Origin: Paenibacillus doosanensis
Lineage (GTDB): Bacteria; Bacillota; Bacilli; Paenibacillales; NBRC-103111
Direction of reading: 5' to 3'
Assembly: GCF_025060755.1 (NCBI RefSeq)
Contig: NZ_JANYUY010000006.1
Span: forward strand, 124,001 to 188,000
Length of the DNA: 64,000 nucleotides
Part shown: positions 55,142 through 63,719 of the stretch, in pieces
Layout: every line of letters starts with the position of its first letter
How positions within the stretch are numbered: position 1 is the stretch's first letter
Position numbers and translations under genes: made by a program
Notes under the pieces: model-generated
What the model was told of the DNA's origin: nothing
Seen by the model: only the letters and a program-made list of their open reading frames with translations
The model's database searches: none

Positions 55142-56239
55142 TCAGCTCCTTTTATTTTTGCTTCCCAGCAGTAAGCGAAGTCCTCCGCCGATCAAAATAA
55201 CGGATACAAGGAACGTTTGGAAATATTGATGGAACAGCATCGAAATCCGTTCCTTCGGAAACATCCGGTCCAGCGCGCTTAGCAGCACTTCGTCCAGCAA
55301 GTAATAAGCGCCGAGCACCAGCAAAATAATGCCGACCCATTTCTGATGATTAATCAGCCAATCGACGAACGGAATATCTTTAAGCTCCTCGCGGTCTTGC
55401 TTGGATATCAGCTGCAGCGCATCGAAAAAGCTGTAAAACCACAAAATAGGGATCAGGAACAGAAAAATCGATAACCGCAGCACATCCATAATGTACACGC
55501 ATAGCAGGAAGGCCGCCATCAGCTGCAAGCCGCGTTTTTGCAGACCAAGGTACATATGCCCTGCTCCGGGAACGATGGAGAGGAAGGTCGCGATCATTTT
55601 GCTTTTACGCCCGTCCTCGCGGCTGTCCTGGAAATCGTCAAAGAACGTTTGATCGATCAGCGCCTCGCCCCGCTGCTTGCGATTGAGCTGCTGAATGCAA
55701 TCGAACATGGAGTACAGCCAGATGATCGGCAGGATGGCGAGGAAAGCTAGAAATCCCTCTCTATGCGTAAGAATCGCAATGAAAAATACCATCGCTAAAC
55801 TTCCGAAGAATGCAATGAGGAAGGCGAGCCCGCGCTGCATCAACCCCAGATGAAAATGGCCGAGACCCGGAATAAACGATAACAGAATGGTCAGAAATCG
55901 GTCGTTATCTTTGGGCTGAATGACCGTCGCCCTGGTATCTCCCGTATAATACGCCGCATGCGTATTGGTTGCCAGCGGCTCCATGCGGCCTCTGACCAAC
56001 GTAATGACCATATCGATCATATTAATCAGCCCTACCAACAGCGCCACCACCAGCAGAAAAGCTAAAAACTCCCCGTTATATCGGTATTTCCCCGTAATAA
56101 CGAGCAGGAACATCAGCAGAACCGGCCCGAAAAAACCGAAGCCGTACAGCACAGCCCGTACGATCCGATTCAAGTATAAGTGTCCCATTCCGGGGATGAA
56201 AGATAACAGCAGCGCTGTCATCGGATTTTTAGGTTGCAT
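55142..56239 (-). CDS. Multi-pass membrane protein with three PGxGH repeats
   Basis: 365 residues with about nine or ten hydrophobic segments. A TM2-like unit recurs three times: LSFIPGMGHLYLNR (about 12), LSFIPGLGHFHLGLMQRG (about 120) and LSIVPGAGHMYLGLQKRG (about 223), each followed by two membrane helices. This looks like internal triplication. The ATG overlaps the anti-sigma stop by one base (TAATG). Function unknown; the operon suggests envelope sensing or stress. Confidence 0.7.
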   Translation of the reverse strand: MQPKNPMTALLLSFIPGMGHLYLNRIVRAVLYGFGFFGPVLLMFLLVITGKYRYNGEFLAFLLVVALLVGLINMIDMVITLVRGRMEPLATNTHAAYYTGDTRATVIQPKDNDRFLTILLSFIPGLGHFHLGLMQRGLAFLIAFFGSLAMVFFIAILTHREGFLAFLAILPIIWLYSMFDCIQQLNRKQRGEALIDQTFFDDFQDSREDGRKSKMIATFLSIVPGAGHMYLGLQKRGLQLMAAFLLCVYIMDVLRLSIFLFLIPILWFYSFFDALQLISKQDREELKDIPFVDWLINHQKWVGIILLVLGAYYLLDEVLLSALDRMFPKERISMLFHQYFQTFLVSVILIGGGLRLLLGSKNKRS

Positions 56240-56748
56240 TATCGTGTTCCCCCTTTGTCCTGTTTAGGCTGGATCGCATCCAGCATACCGATGGTTTTAT
56301 CCATAATCTGGTGGGATACGGAAGGCCGCGATGATTCCTGCAGCATTCCCGCCGCTTCCACGTTCGTTTCAGCCTTTCCGATTCGGTCTGCTAACGATTG
56401 GAAGGCTCCGGTTCCCATCAACAGAATCGTTATAACCGCAGCTACCATATAATGGAACAGCGGATGCCGGAAGAACGCCGGCGTTTTGGGGCGCCGCTGC
56501 CGAACCTCGACAGGCTCGGTTAAAAGAGCCTCTTCCTTGCCGATTTGCCGCATAACCGATTCGGAGATCGTGACGGAAGCTGAATTCGGCAGCTCCGGCA
56601 GCTCTTCTCCGGACGCGTCCAGACATTGCATATACCGCTCAAGACACTGGTCGCATGAGCCCAGGTGCGCTTCATATTGCAGCTGCTCATCCGCCGATAG
56701 CTGCTGCCTTACATATCGGCTCCACTGCTGAATCGTATAATGATTCAT
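56239..56748 (-). CDS. Anti-sigma factor with zinc-finger (zf-HC2) domain
   Basis: 169 residues. The cytoplasmic N-terminus has the ZAS motif H-x3-C-x2-C (HLGSCDQC, about 26-33), and one membrane helix is near residues 99-118, followed by a short extracytoplasmic tail. It should hold the adjacent ECF sigma factor inactive. ATG 56746-56748 overlaps the sigma stop (ATGA) with AGGAG 5 bases upstream. Confidence 0.88.
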   Translation of the reverse strand: MNHYTIQQWSRYVRQQLSADEQLQYEAHLGSCDQCLERYMQCLDASGEELPELPNSASVTISESVMRQIGKEEALLTEPVEVRQRRPKTPAFFRHPLFHYMVAAVITILLMGTGAFQSLADRIGKAETNVEAAGMLQESSRPSVSHQIMDKTIGMLDAIQPKQDKGGTR

Positions 56749-57260
56749 CCCCACTCCTCCTCTTTCCAATGCTTGCGAATCCAGTGCTTGGCGCGATACA
56801 GCTTCGATTCCACCGTCTTCAAGGTAACTCCTTGCTCTACTGCAATTTGTTGATAGCTCTTGTCCTCAATATAAAATGCAACCAGCACATCGCGGTAATT
56901 ATCCGGCAAATCATCCAGACATTCCCGAACCCGCTGCTGTCTCTGTTTATACAACACTTCATCCTCTACCGTGTTCGCGGAGTCGTCCGGAAGCAGCAGC
57001 TCCGGCTCGTCCGTCAACTGCTCCCGTTTACGCTCCAATGCCCGTTTATAATCAATGGCTTTGTTCACGGTAATTCGGGTAATCCACGTCTTAAAGCCTT
57101 GATGCTTATATTGAGGGAGAGAAGCATAAATCTTCAACAGCGCTTCCTGCGTCACATCTTCTGCGTCCTTAGTTGAGCGCAGCACCGAAAACGCAACTTG
57201 GAACAAATACGGATTGTATTTGTCCATAATGAAGCGAAATGACTGCACATCGCCGGCCAA
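56745..57260 (-). CDS. ECF-type RNA polymerase sigma factor
   Basis: About 171 residues from the first canonical start (TTG 57258-57260). Sigma-2 (about 8-70: MDKYNPYLFQVAFSVLR, DAEDVTQEALLKIY) and sigma-4 (about 115-165: LPDNYRDVLVAFYIEDKSYQQIA) are clear. Homology-like sequence (EETEWIERIL) continues upstream of that TTG, with no ATG, GTG or TTG before a stop, while AGGAGG lies 8 bases before an in-frame ATC at 57291-57293. A non-canonical start or a sequencing error is possible. First gene of the operon. Confidence 0.9.
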   Translation of the reverse strand: MAGDVQSFRFIMDKYNPYLFQVAFSVLRSTKDAEDVTQEALLKIYASLPQYKHQGFKTWITRITVNKAIDYKRALERKREQLTDEPELLLPDDSANTVEDEVLYKQRQQRVRECLDDLPDNYRDVLVAFYIEDKSYQQIAVEQGVTLKTVESKLYRAKHWIRKHWKEEEWG

Positions 57261-57374
57261 TATGCGTTCAATCCATTCCGTTTCCTCTGAGATGTTCTCC
57301 CCCTCCTCTCCTTACTAATAGACGGATGTATCCGCCAAACCACTGCACTTGTTTTCAAAAAAATTTCGCACATT

Positions 57375-57400
57375 GAAAAAAACTGCCGGAAGGGCAGCTT
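57375..57400 (-). terminator. Rho-independent terminator of the DJ-1/PfpI gene
   Basis: On the minus strand CTGCC pairs with GGCAG (outer AGCTGCC not paired further) and is followed by TTTTTTTC, 32 bases after the stop at 57432. Confidence 0.75.
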
Positions 57401-57431
57401 CATCAACGGGTCCTATCGTATTTTTTCTCTT

Positions 57432-58034
57432 TTAAACCGTGTAATCGCCATCGCCATTCGGTACGCCTGTGCGGTAATAAGGATAATCCATCGACTGCTG
57501 AATGCCCTTCGCAACCTCTGCTCCGGCTAGAAGTTCCACGAGGAACAATCCGACATCGATTGAAGCGGCGACGCCTCCCCCAGTGATCATGTTACCGTCC
57601 TTGACGATACGGCTGCGCGCTACCTCCTTGCAGTAAGGCTCAAGCAGCTCGTACGCCGTAGGATTGGTAGTGGCACGCTTATCCTCCAGCCAGCCTGCCG
57701 CTCCAAGCAACAGCGCCCCGGTACATACGGATACCTTCATAGCGGAATCGCTAGCCGTCTGCAGCCAGGCGATAAATTCTGGATCGTTCCTAAGCTGTCT
57801 CGTGGGCATGCCGCCGGGAATGAAAATCATATCGTATTCGGCAAGATCCGGGCTCGTTTTGTTAACGCTAATCGTGACGCCCCGGTCATCCTTAACCTCT
57901 TTTGTCGTTGCGCACAAATCCCAAGTAATCTTCTCTTTATATCCGTCAATTCTTGAAAGTCTAGTCACGGCATCGAAGAAACCGTAAAAATCGAGCGTCG
58001 TCATTCGATCAAATACGATAAAAGCAATGTTCAT
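57432..58034 (-). CDS. DJ-1/PfpI family protein
   Basis: 200 residues of the class I glutamine-amidotransferase-like fold. The nucleophile elbow is SVCTGALLLGAAG with Cys near residue 104; YDMIFIPGGMPTR carries the conserved acidic/Gly segment. Similar proteins include isonitrile hydratase-like and transcription-related members; substrate is unknown. GAGGAGGGC precedes the ATG. It is flanked upstream by the repeat copy A. Confidence 0.85.
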   Translation of the reverse strand: MNIAFIVFDRMTTLDFYGFFDAVTRLSRIDGYKEKITWDLCATTKEVKDDRGVTISVNKTSPDLAEYDMIFIPGGMPTRQLRNDPEFIAWLQTASDSAMKVSVCTGALLLGAAGWLEDKRATTNPTAYELLEPYCKEVARSRIVKDGNMITGGGVAASIDVGLFLVELLAGAEVAKGIQQSMDYPYYRTGVPNGDGDYTV

Positions 58035-58141
58035 GTTAAGCCCTCCTCTTGACCCTTTGGATTATATATACATAACGTCCTACGGCAGCGGCAGCTATGA
58101 CGATAACGGCCGAATATGTAGAATTGGATTCCATTGTATAA

Positions 58142-58315
58142 GAACAAATCCCCCAAAAGTGACGTGATGCTCCGAAGCTTATTCCGTCCGCATCCAGCCT
58201 AAGCCGGATCGGCGTCTAACCCTTCCCCTGGGATCGTTCTATGGGTAGAGACATTACTTTTGGGGGAGCACCCGGATATCCACAGGAAATTGCTACGCAT
58301 CATTTCCTAAACAAC
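58142..58315 (-). repeat. Interspersed intergenic repeat, copy A
   Basis: About 174 bp, the most regular copy. Closing stem CCCCCAAAAGT (58150-58160) with ACTTTTGGGGG (58256-58266) is perfect at 11 bp. The inner hairpin ATCCAGCCT/AAGCCGGAT has two plus-strand mismatches that are G-U pairs on the minus strand. The right end GGAAAT...ATTTCC forms a third hairpin. It lies between tRNA-Arg and the DJ-1/PfpI gene. Confidence 0.9.
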
Positions 58316-58372
58316 AAAAAAAACCCCTGCATATGCAGAAGATTTGTTATAAACATCATCGTTTTGTGAAAA

Positions 58373-58449
58373 TGGCGCGCCCGATACGATTCGAACGTAC
58401 GACCTGCAGTTTAGGAAACTGTCGCTCTATCCTGCTGAGCTACGGGCGC
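58373..58449 (-). tRNA. tRNA-Arg (anticodon CCT)
   Basis: 77 nt including an encoded CCA (58373-58375). Acceptor GCGCCCG/CGGGCGC pairs perfectly, the D arm is GCTC...GAGC, the anticodon loop is TTCCTAA (CCT, reading AGG), and the T arm is GTACG-TTCGAAT-CGTAT. Discriminator is G. One A-C mismatch is at the top of the anticodon stem. Confidence 0.95.
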
Positions 58450-58461
58450 GCGGTAAATCTT

Positions 58462-58490
58462 ATTATACCATAGTTCGATGCGGGAAAAAA
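58462..58490 (-). promoter_or_regulatory. Promoter of tRNA-Arg
   Basis: On the minus strand TGG directly precedes TATAAT (58462-58467), 12 bases before the tRNA. The -35 position falls in the T-run of the map terminator, so it is weak. Confidence 0.5.
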
Positions 58491-58508
58491 GGCCGTCTCG
58501 AGCCTTTT
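58485..58508 (-). terminator. Rho-independent terminator of map
   Basis: On the minus strand AAAAGGC pairs with GCCTTTT around TCGAGACG, continuing into TTCCC; 14 bases after the map stop. Confidence 0.75.
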
Positions 58509-58522
58509 CACCGAATTCCGAC

Positions 58523-59269
58523 CTACAACTCCGTCAAAATAACGGGCCCCTCCTTGGTAATCGCTACGGTATGCTCGAACTGAGCGGACAAGGAACCGTC
58601 CCATGTGCGCGCCGTCCACCCGTCCATTTCCACGAACATTTCATAGCCGCCGGCATTGATCATCGGCTCGATCGTAATGACCATCCCTTCCTTCAGCTTA
58701 AAGCCTTTCCCCGGCGTCCCGACATGGGGGAAGGTAGGCTCTTCATGCAGCGACCGTCCGACGCCATGCCCTACCAGATCGCGGACGACGGAGAAGCCTG
58801 CTCCTTCCGCATGCTTCTGCACGACATGCATCACATCCCCGATTCTCGCCCCTGCTACCGCCTTAGGAATCGCCAGATCGAGGCATTCTTTCGTCACTCT
58901 GACCAGCTTCTCCGCATCGGGAGACAGCTTGCCGACGGCATAAGTCCGGGCCGAATCGGCGATCCATCCGTCGACGCTGCATACGATATCGATTTTGACA
59001 ATATCCCCGCCGCGTAAAGGGGTGCTGTTGGGAAATCCGTGAGCGATAACATCGTTGATCGACGCGCATGTCGCATAAGGGAATCCTTTGTAGCCTTTGG
59101 TTACCTGTTTGGCGCCGTTTTGTACCAAAAACTGCTCGGCAAAATCGTTAATCTCCAGCGTTGTCATTCCGGGCCGAATCATTTGCGCGATTTGTTGATG
59201 GCAGCGAGCCAATATGCGTCCCGCTTTGCGAATATATGCGATCTCTTCCGGTGTTTTTAATATGACCAT
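58523..59269 (-). CDS. map: Methionine aminopeptidase type I
   Basis: 248 residues, standard. Metal ligands are visible in order: GDIVKIDIVCSVDGW (Asp) and DSARTYAVG (Asp), GHGVGRSLHEEP (His), TIEPMINAG (Glu) and HTVAITKEGP region (Glu/His). It removes N-terminal Met from new proteins. GGGAGGCG precedes the ATG. An inverted repeat GTGACCG/CGGTCAC (59319-59343) lies about 50 bases upstream, where the -35 would be. Confidence 0.95.
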   Translation of the reverse strand: MVILKTPEEIAYIRKAGRILARCHQQIAQMIRPGMTTLEINDFAEQFLVQNGAKQVTKGYKGFPYATCASINDVIAHGFPNSTPLRGGDIVKIDIVCSVDGWIADSARTYAVGKLSPDAEKLVRVTKECLDLAIPKAVAGARIGDVMHVVQKHAEGAGFSVVRDLVGHGVGRSLHEEPTFPHVGTPGKGFKLKEGMVITIEPMINAGGYEMFVEMDGWTARTWDGSLSAQFEHTVAITKEGPVILTEL

Positions 59270-59318
59270 ACTGCTTCGCCTCCCGTTATGCTACCATTGT
59301 ACGCAGCAGGGAGGGAAA

Positions 59319-59343
59319 GTGACCGTTCCTCATACACGGTCAC
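59319..59343. promoter_or_regulatory. Inverted repeat upstream of map
   Basis: GTGACCG (59319-59325) and CGGTCAC (59337-59343) are perfect inverted repeats with an 11-base spacer, next to a minus-strand TACAAT (about 59297-59302) that may be the map -10. It could be an operator or part of a hairpin. The rest of 59344-59640 holds no gene I trust; a 36-codon plus-strand frame (59529-59639) lacks a ribosome site. Confidence 0.35.
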
Positions 59344-59641
59344 CCTAAGGAAGTAATACGCCATCTTCACATTTCATAAGCAAAATCAGTTTCCATTTTA
59401 TTTCCTTCGTGCTAAAATGATGAGAATGCCAGGAATGAGGTGTGGGACAGCGTGTTCGATGATAACAAGCTATTTTTTATTGTATTCGATGAATTTACGA
59501 TTTCCATTTGCTCAATGCTTGACGATGTATGCGAACAATTAACGTTAGGGGGTCACTATACGGATACGCCGGCGACGAAGAAGCTGCGCAGCAGCTGGTC
59601 GTTGAGTGTTTCCACTATTTGTCTGCGAAAAATCCGTAATA

Positions 59642-59681
59642 TAAAAACGACAGCTCCCTGCAGAAGACTGAAGGAGCTGTC
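59642..59681 (-). terminator. Rho-independent terminator of sspP
   Basis: On the minus strand GACAGCTCC pairs perfectly with GGAGCTGTC around a 15-base loop and is followed by GTTTTTAT. Confidence 0.88.
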
Positions 59682-59703
59682 GCCGCACGATATTCGATTA
59701 TAT

Positions 59704-59850
59704 TCAGCCTTCGCCGTTATTGTGCCTGGAATGATTGGCCTGCTTTACTTTTTTCGAACCGGACAAAGGCTCCGTCGGCTGATGGTTCGCCTCGCTGCGT
59801 TGTTTTTGTCCGCTTGGAGGGTTGACAGGCTGAGCAATATCTTTAGGCAT
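59704..59850 (-). CDS. sspP: Small acid-soluble spore protein P
   Basis: 48 residues. The C-terminal half PTEPLSGSKKVKQANHSRH matches the conserved core of B. subtilis SspP (PEPLSGSKKVKNRNHTRQ). It is a minor spore-core protein made late in sporulation. AAAGGGAGG lies 9 bases before the ATG at 59848-59850, and a strong terminator follows. It is preceded by a 64-codon gene of unknown function only 15 bases upstream. Confidence 0.88.
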   Translation of the reverse strand: MPKDIAQPVNPPSGQKQRSEANHQPTEPLSGSKKVKQANHSRHNNGEG

Positions 59851-59865
59851 AGGTTAAACCTCCCT

Positions 59866-60060
59866 TTAATTCGTTGCTTTATTCGATAAAGTCGCTTCCG
59901 GAGTTTGCATAGGTTCGTCATGATTCAGTGCATCTTGGTGGCGGCGGTCATTCGTTTGCTGCTGCAGCTGCTGCGCATGATGACTGTTTACCGCAGTCTG
60001 GTCGAGATCTTTGACCACATTTTGCAGATTTTTATCTACACTGCTCTTATTTTTCGTCAC
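59866..60060 (-). CDS. Small hydrophilic protein of unknown function
   Basis: 64 residues, Gln/Asn/His/Asp rich, no hydrophobic segment. It starts at GTG 60058-60060 with GGAGGGA 6 bases upstream and ends 15 bases before sspP. Composition resembles minor spore proteins, but I recognise no motif. The strong ribosome site and operon-like spacing support a real gene. Confidence 0.65.
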   Translation of the reverse strand: MTKNKSSVDKNLQNVVKDLDQTAVNSHHAQQLQQQTNDRRHQDALNHDEPMQTPEATLSNKATN

Positions 60061-60085
60061 AGCCTATCCCTCCGTTGCTTATCTG

Positions 60086-60430
60086 TCACTTCGTTACAGC
60101 GTGAAGCTGCTGAGCGCATTCATGAATATGACGGACGTAATCATCGATAAGCGTTTGAATGATCGTCGTGCGTTCGTCTACGTTACGGCCGTCGCATTCC
60201 ACATCGACCAGCTCCACTTGCACTTCTCGGGAATCCACATACGTACATTTAAAGTCAAAGCTATAATTCGAGTGCGCGGCCGTAGCAATATGAATGCGAA
60301 GCACGTTCGATTCCGCTTCATCTGCCAGTACCTCCGCCCGATCCGATTCGTTCAGCACGGTAGGCAACGTTCTCGACCAAGCTGCCGCCAGCTGCTGCTG
60401 GTCTACTGTCAGCGTATCTGTCTTAACCAT
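60086..60430 (-). CDS. Conserved-looking hypothetical protein
   Basis: 114 residues, soluble, mixed alpha/beta pattern, no recognised family. GGAGGTG lies 8 bases before the ATG at 60428-60430. It is 25 bases upstream of the small GTG-start gene, so a three-gene unit with sspP is likely. Its codon use resembles neighbouring genes. Confidence 0.65.
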   Translation of the reverse strand: MVKTDTLTVDQQQLAAAWSRTLPTVLNESDRAEVLADEAESNVLRIHIATAAHSNYSFDFKCTYVDSREVQVELVDVECDGRNVDERTTIIQTLIDDYVRHIHECAQQLHAVTK

Positions 60431-60603
60431 CTTATCAACACCTCCACATGTTTAAGGTGCGATTACGCCTCCCTCTTTATGCGCATTGTCATAAGCAAAA
60501 AAAGGAACTGCTGTACGCCGCCATGCCCAAGAAAACCCGGAAGTCCGTAAGCGCTCGGCGGGAAGAAAAGCTGCGAATCACGGCATTTCATTTAAAAAAA
60601 CGC

Positions 60604-60642
60604 AAAAAAGCTGCGGCATCCTCTAAAGGATACAGCAGCTTT
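60604..60642 (-). terminator. Terminator after tRNA-Ser
   Basis: On the minus strand AAAGCTGCTGTATCCT pairs with AGGATGCCGCAGCTTT (two mismatches) and is followed by TTTGCG and a second T-run. It ends the pdxST-serS-tRNA-Ser transcript. The 60431-60603 stretch holds only the leader of the next gene. Confidence 0.85.
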
Positions 60643-60684
60643 ATATACAACAACAATATGTACTTCGCAACATTCGTCTAAGAA

Positions 60685-60774
<90 letters not shown>

Positions 60775-60821
60775 GGGTGACAAATTGGATTGTATCACAC
60801 TTGAACAGGCTTTATCAAGCT

Positions 60822-62108
60822 CTATTTTTTGCTGATCTTCTCCAAATTGCCCATGTACGGACGAAGCACTTCAGGAATCAGGACGCTTCCATCCTCCTGC
60901 TGATAGTTCTCCAAAATGGCGGCAACCGTACGCCCCAGCGCCAAGCCTGAACCGTTCAACGTATGCACGAATTCCGGCTTCGCCTTGGTGTCGCGGCGGA
61001 ATCTAATGTTCGCGCGGCGCGCCTGGAAGTCCTCGAAGTTGCTGCACGAGGAAATCTCGCGGTACGTGCCGCTGCTAGGCAGCCATACTTCCAAATCATA
61101 CGTCTTCGCCGAGGAGAAGCCCAGATCGCCCGTACAGAGCGTAAGAACGCGATACGGCAGCTTCAGAAGCTGAAGCACCTTCTCCGCGTCCGCCGTCAGC
61201 TTCTCGAGCTCCTCATAGGAATTCTCGGGAAGTGTCAGCTTCACCAGCTCCACTTTGTTGAATTGATGCTGACGGATCAAACCGCGGGTATCTCTTCCAG
61301 CAGAACCGGCTTCTGAGCGGAAGCAGGCGCTGAAGGCCGCGAAATACTTCGGCAGATCGTCTATCGACAAAATATCGTCCCGATAGTAGTTGGTTACCGG
61401 CACTTCCGCCGTCGGAATCAGGAAGTAATCAATGCCCTCTCCAGACAGCTTGAACACGTCCTCTTCAAACTTCGGGAGCTGGCCCGTACCGGTAAGGCTA
61501 TCGCGGTTTACGATCTGCGGCGGCAGCATTTCTTCATACCCGTGATGATCGCTGTGAAGATCCATCATGAAATTGATCAAGGCGCGCTCTAAGCGGGCGC
61601 CCAGTCCTTTATAAAACACGAAACGCGAACCCGTGACCTTCGCCGCCGCCTCGAAATCGAGAATGCCAAGCTCTTGTCCGAGATCCCAATGGGCTTTAGG
61701 CTCAAAGGAAAATTGCCGCGGCTCGCCCGTACGGCGGATTTCCACGTTTTCCTCCTCCGACTTGCCTACGGGAACACTTTCATGGGGAATGTTTGGAATC
61801 GCCAGTATGATGCCGTTCAGCTCGGTTTCAAGCACCCGAATTTCATCGTCAAGCACTTTAATCCGGTCGCCTACGCCTTTCATTTCCTCAATCAGGGCAT
61901 CGGCGTCTTGCTTCGCCTTCTTCAGAGCGGCTACTTCTTGGGAAACGACATTCCTCCGGTTTTTCAGCTGCTCGACCTCCTGCAGAAGTTCTCTTCGCTT
62001 CGTGTCAAGGCTTGTAAACCGGCTTATATCTTCGAGCGTTTTGCCGCGATGATTCATCGCCTGCTCTACGCGCTGCAAATCATTACGCAGCAATTTTATA
62101 TCTAACAA
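60822..62108 (-). CDS. serS: Seryl-tRNA synthetase
   Basis: 428 residues: N-terminal coiled-coil arm (about 25-105, [19 protein letters not shown]) that holds the tRNA-Ser variable arm, then a class II catalytic core with motif 2 [14 protein letters not shown] and motif 3 [16 protein letters not shown]. It starts 11 bases after pdxT and has no T-box leader, so it is probably read through from pdxS. Confidence 0.96.
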   Translation of the reverse strand: MLDIKLLRNDLQRVEQAMNHRGKTLEDISRFTSLDTKRRELLQEVEQLKNRRNVVSQEVAALKKAKQDADALIEEMKGVGDRIKVLDDEIRVLETELNGIILAIPNIPHESVPVGKSEEENVEIRRTGEPRQFSFEPKAHWDLGQELGILDFEAAAKVTGSRFVFYKGLGARLERALINFMMDLHSDHHGYEEMLPPQIVNRDSLTGTGQLPKFEEDVFKLSGEGIDYFLIPTAEVPVTNYYRDDILSIDDLPKYFAAFSACFRSEAGSAGRDTRGLIRQHQFNKVELVKLTLPENSYEELEKLTADAEKVLQLLKLPYRVLTLCTGDLGFSSAKTYDLEVWLPSSGTYREISSCSNFEDFQARRANIRFRRDTKAKPEFVHTLNGSGLALGRTVAAILENYQQEDGSVLIPEVLRPYMGNLEKISKK

Positions 62109-62119
62109 GGGGACCCCTC

Positions 62120-62692
62120 CTACCTCGCTTCACGTACCATATCTAGAAAGTAAGCGTGCATGCGCTCATCATCGGTCAATTCCGGATGGAAGGAGGCTGC
62201 AAGCAAGCTTCCCTGACGAGCCGCAACGATTTGATCTCGGTACGTTGACAATACCTCAACGCCTTCTCCGACTTCGTCAATAAGCGGAGCGCGGATAAAC
62301 ACGGCCCGGACATCGTCGGCCACACCTTTGACAGCCAAGTTCGTCTCAAAGCTCTCCCGCTGGCGTCCGAATGCATTGCGCGATACTTTCATATCCATCA
62401 AACCAAGATGAGCTTCCGGTTCGCCGATGATTTCCTTGGCTATAACAATCAGTCCGGCGCAGGTGCCGAAAATCGGCTTGCTCTGCCGATGAAAGCCGCG
62501 CAGCGCTTCGATAAAATCGAACCTTCGCATCAGCTTCCCGATCGTCGTGCTTTCTCCGCCAGGAATAATCATCCCGTCGACTTCATCCAGCTGTTCTTTT
62601 TTCTTAACGATAACACCCTCGGCGCCTGCCTTCTCGATCAAGCGAATATGCTCCGCTACGGCGCCTTGAAGGGCCAATACTCCGATTTTCAT
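62120..62692 (-). CDS. pdxT: Pyridoxal 5'-phosphate synthase glutaminase subunit PdxT
   Basis: 190 residues. [12 protein letters not shown] at the N-terminus, [13 protein letters not shown], the nucleophile elbow [11 protein letters not shown] (Cys about 79) and [10 protein letters not shown] (His about 170) are intact. It hydrolyses glutamine and passes ammonia to PdxS. It follows pdxS by 27 bases. Confidence 0.96.
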   Translation of the reverse strand: MKIGVLALQGAVAEHIRLIEKAGAEGVIVKKKEQLDEVDGMIIPGGESTTIGKLMRRFDFIEALRGFHRQSKPIFGTCAGLIVIAKEIIGEPEAHLGLMDMKVSRNAFGRQRESFETNLAVKGVADDVRAVFIRAPLIDEVGEGVEVLSTYRDQIVAARQGSLLAASFHPELTDDERMHAYFLDMVREAR

Positions 62693-62719
62693 GGTTTGTT
62701 CACCTTCTGCCCGCGCCGA

Positions 62720-63601
62720 TTACCAGCCGCGTTCCTGCATACGCTCCGTTGCATTCAGCTTGGAAATTTCAATTCCCTTCATCGGCGTGCCCAAGTTTTT
62801 GGAGATTTCCGCAATCAAAGCGTAATCCGTATAATGCGTAGTCGCTTCTACGATCGCCTTGGCAAATTTCTCAGGGTTGTCCGATTTGAAAATACCGGAA
62901 CCTACGAACACACCGTCCGAACCTAGATGCATCATCAGAGCCGCATCGGCAGGAGTCGCTACGCCGCCGGCAGCGAAGTTAACGACTGGCAATTTGCCTG
63001 TTTCGTGAACTTGCAGCAGCAACTCGTACGGAGCGCCCAAGTTTTTAGCTTCCGCCATCAGCTCGTCCTTGGACATCGCTTGCACCTTTTTAATTTGCCC
63101 AACCATCATCCGCATATGACGAACGGCTTCTACGATATTGCCAGTTCCAGGTTCGCCTTTAGTACGGATCATCGACGCGCCTTCTCCGATTCTGCGCAGC
63201 GCCTCGCCCAAATCTCTCGCTCCGCATACGAAAGGAACGGTAAACTCCCTTTTATTGATATGAAACACTTCATCGGCCGGAGTCAATACTTCGCTCTCGT
63301 CGATGTAATCTACGCCCATCGCTTCAAGGATCTTGGCTTCCACGAAATGACCGATACGGGCTTTAGCCATAACCGGAACCGAAACGGCCTTCATAACCTC
63401 TTCCATAACCGTAGGATCAGCCATACGGGCTACGCCGCCTGCCGCGCGAATATCCGAAGGCACCCGTTCCAATGCCATAACCGCCGATGCTCCGGCCGCT
63501 TCCGCGATTCTTGCTTGCTCAGCGTTCATGACGTCCATGATGACGCCGCCTTTTTGCATTTCCGCCATACCTTTTTTGACGCGCGATGTTCCTGTTTCCA
63601 T
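62720..63601 (-). CDS. pdxS: Pyridoxal 5'-phosphate synthase lyase subunit PdxS
   Basis: 293 residues, a (beta/alpha)8 barrel. The two catalytic lysines are in [12 protein letters not shown] (about 81) and [10 protein letters not shown] (about 149). It builds PLP from ribose-5-phosphate, glyceraldehyde-3-phosphate and ammonia. ATG 63599-63601 is used, with GGAGGAG 7 bases upstream; a longer frame to 63658 has no ribosome site. It follows dacA as in B. subtilis. Confidence 0.97.
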   Translation of the reverse strand: METGTSRVKKGMAEMQKGGVIMDVMNAEQARIAEAAGASAVMALERVPSDIRAAGGVARMADPTVMEEVMKAVSVPVMAKARIGHFVEAKILEAMGVDYIDESEVLTPADEVFHINKREFTVPFVCGARDLGEALRRIGEGASMIRTKGEPGTGNIVEAVRHMRMMVGQIKKVQAMSKDELMAEAKNLGAPYELLLQVHETGKLPVVNFAAGGVATPADAALMMHLGSDGVFVGSGIFKSDNPEKFAKAIVEATTHYTDYALIAEISKNLGTPMKGIEISKLNATERMQERGW

Positions 63602-63719
63602 TTCCCGACTCCTCCTAAAAACCCTTATAATCAACACACGATACGCAAAATGCGACAAACTAACTAAGCAATTATTTTACATGAACCATCCGGAATATAC
63701 AACCGGTCCGCCCAGGATT

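Noticed and set aside
59440-59889. 149-codon plus-strand frame antisense to sspP
   Set aside because: It crosses the sspP terminator hairpin and the whole sspP gene in antisense; composition is not protein-like.
60822-62150. Possible T-box in front of serS
   Set aside because: Only 11 bases separate pdxT and serS, leaving no room for a T-box; none of the T-box core is seen.
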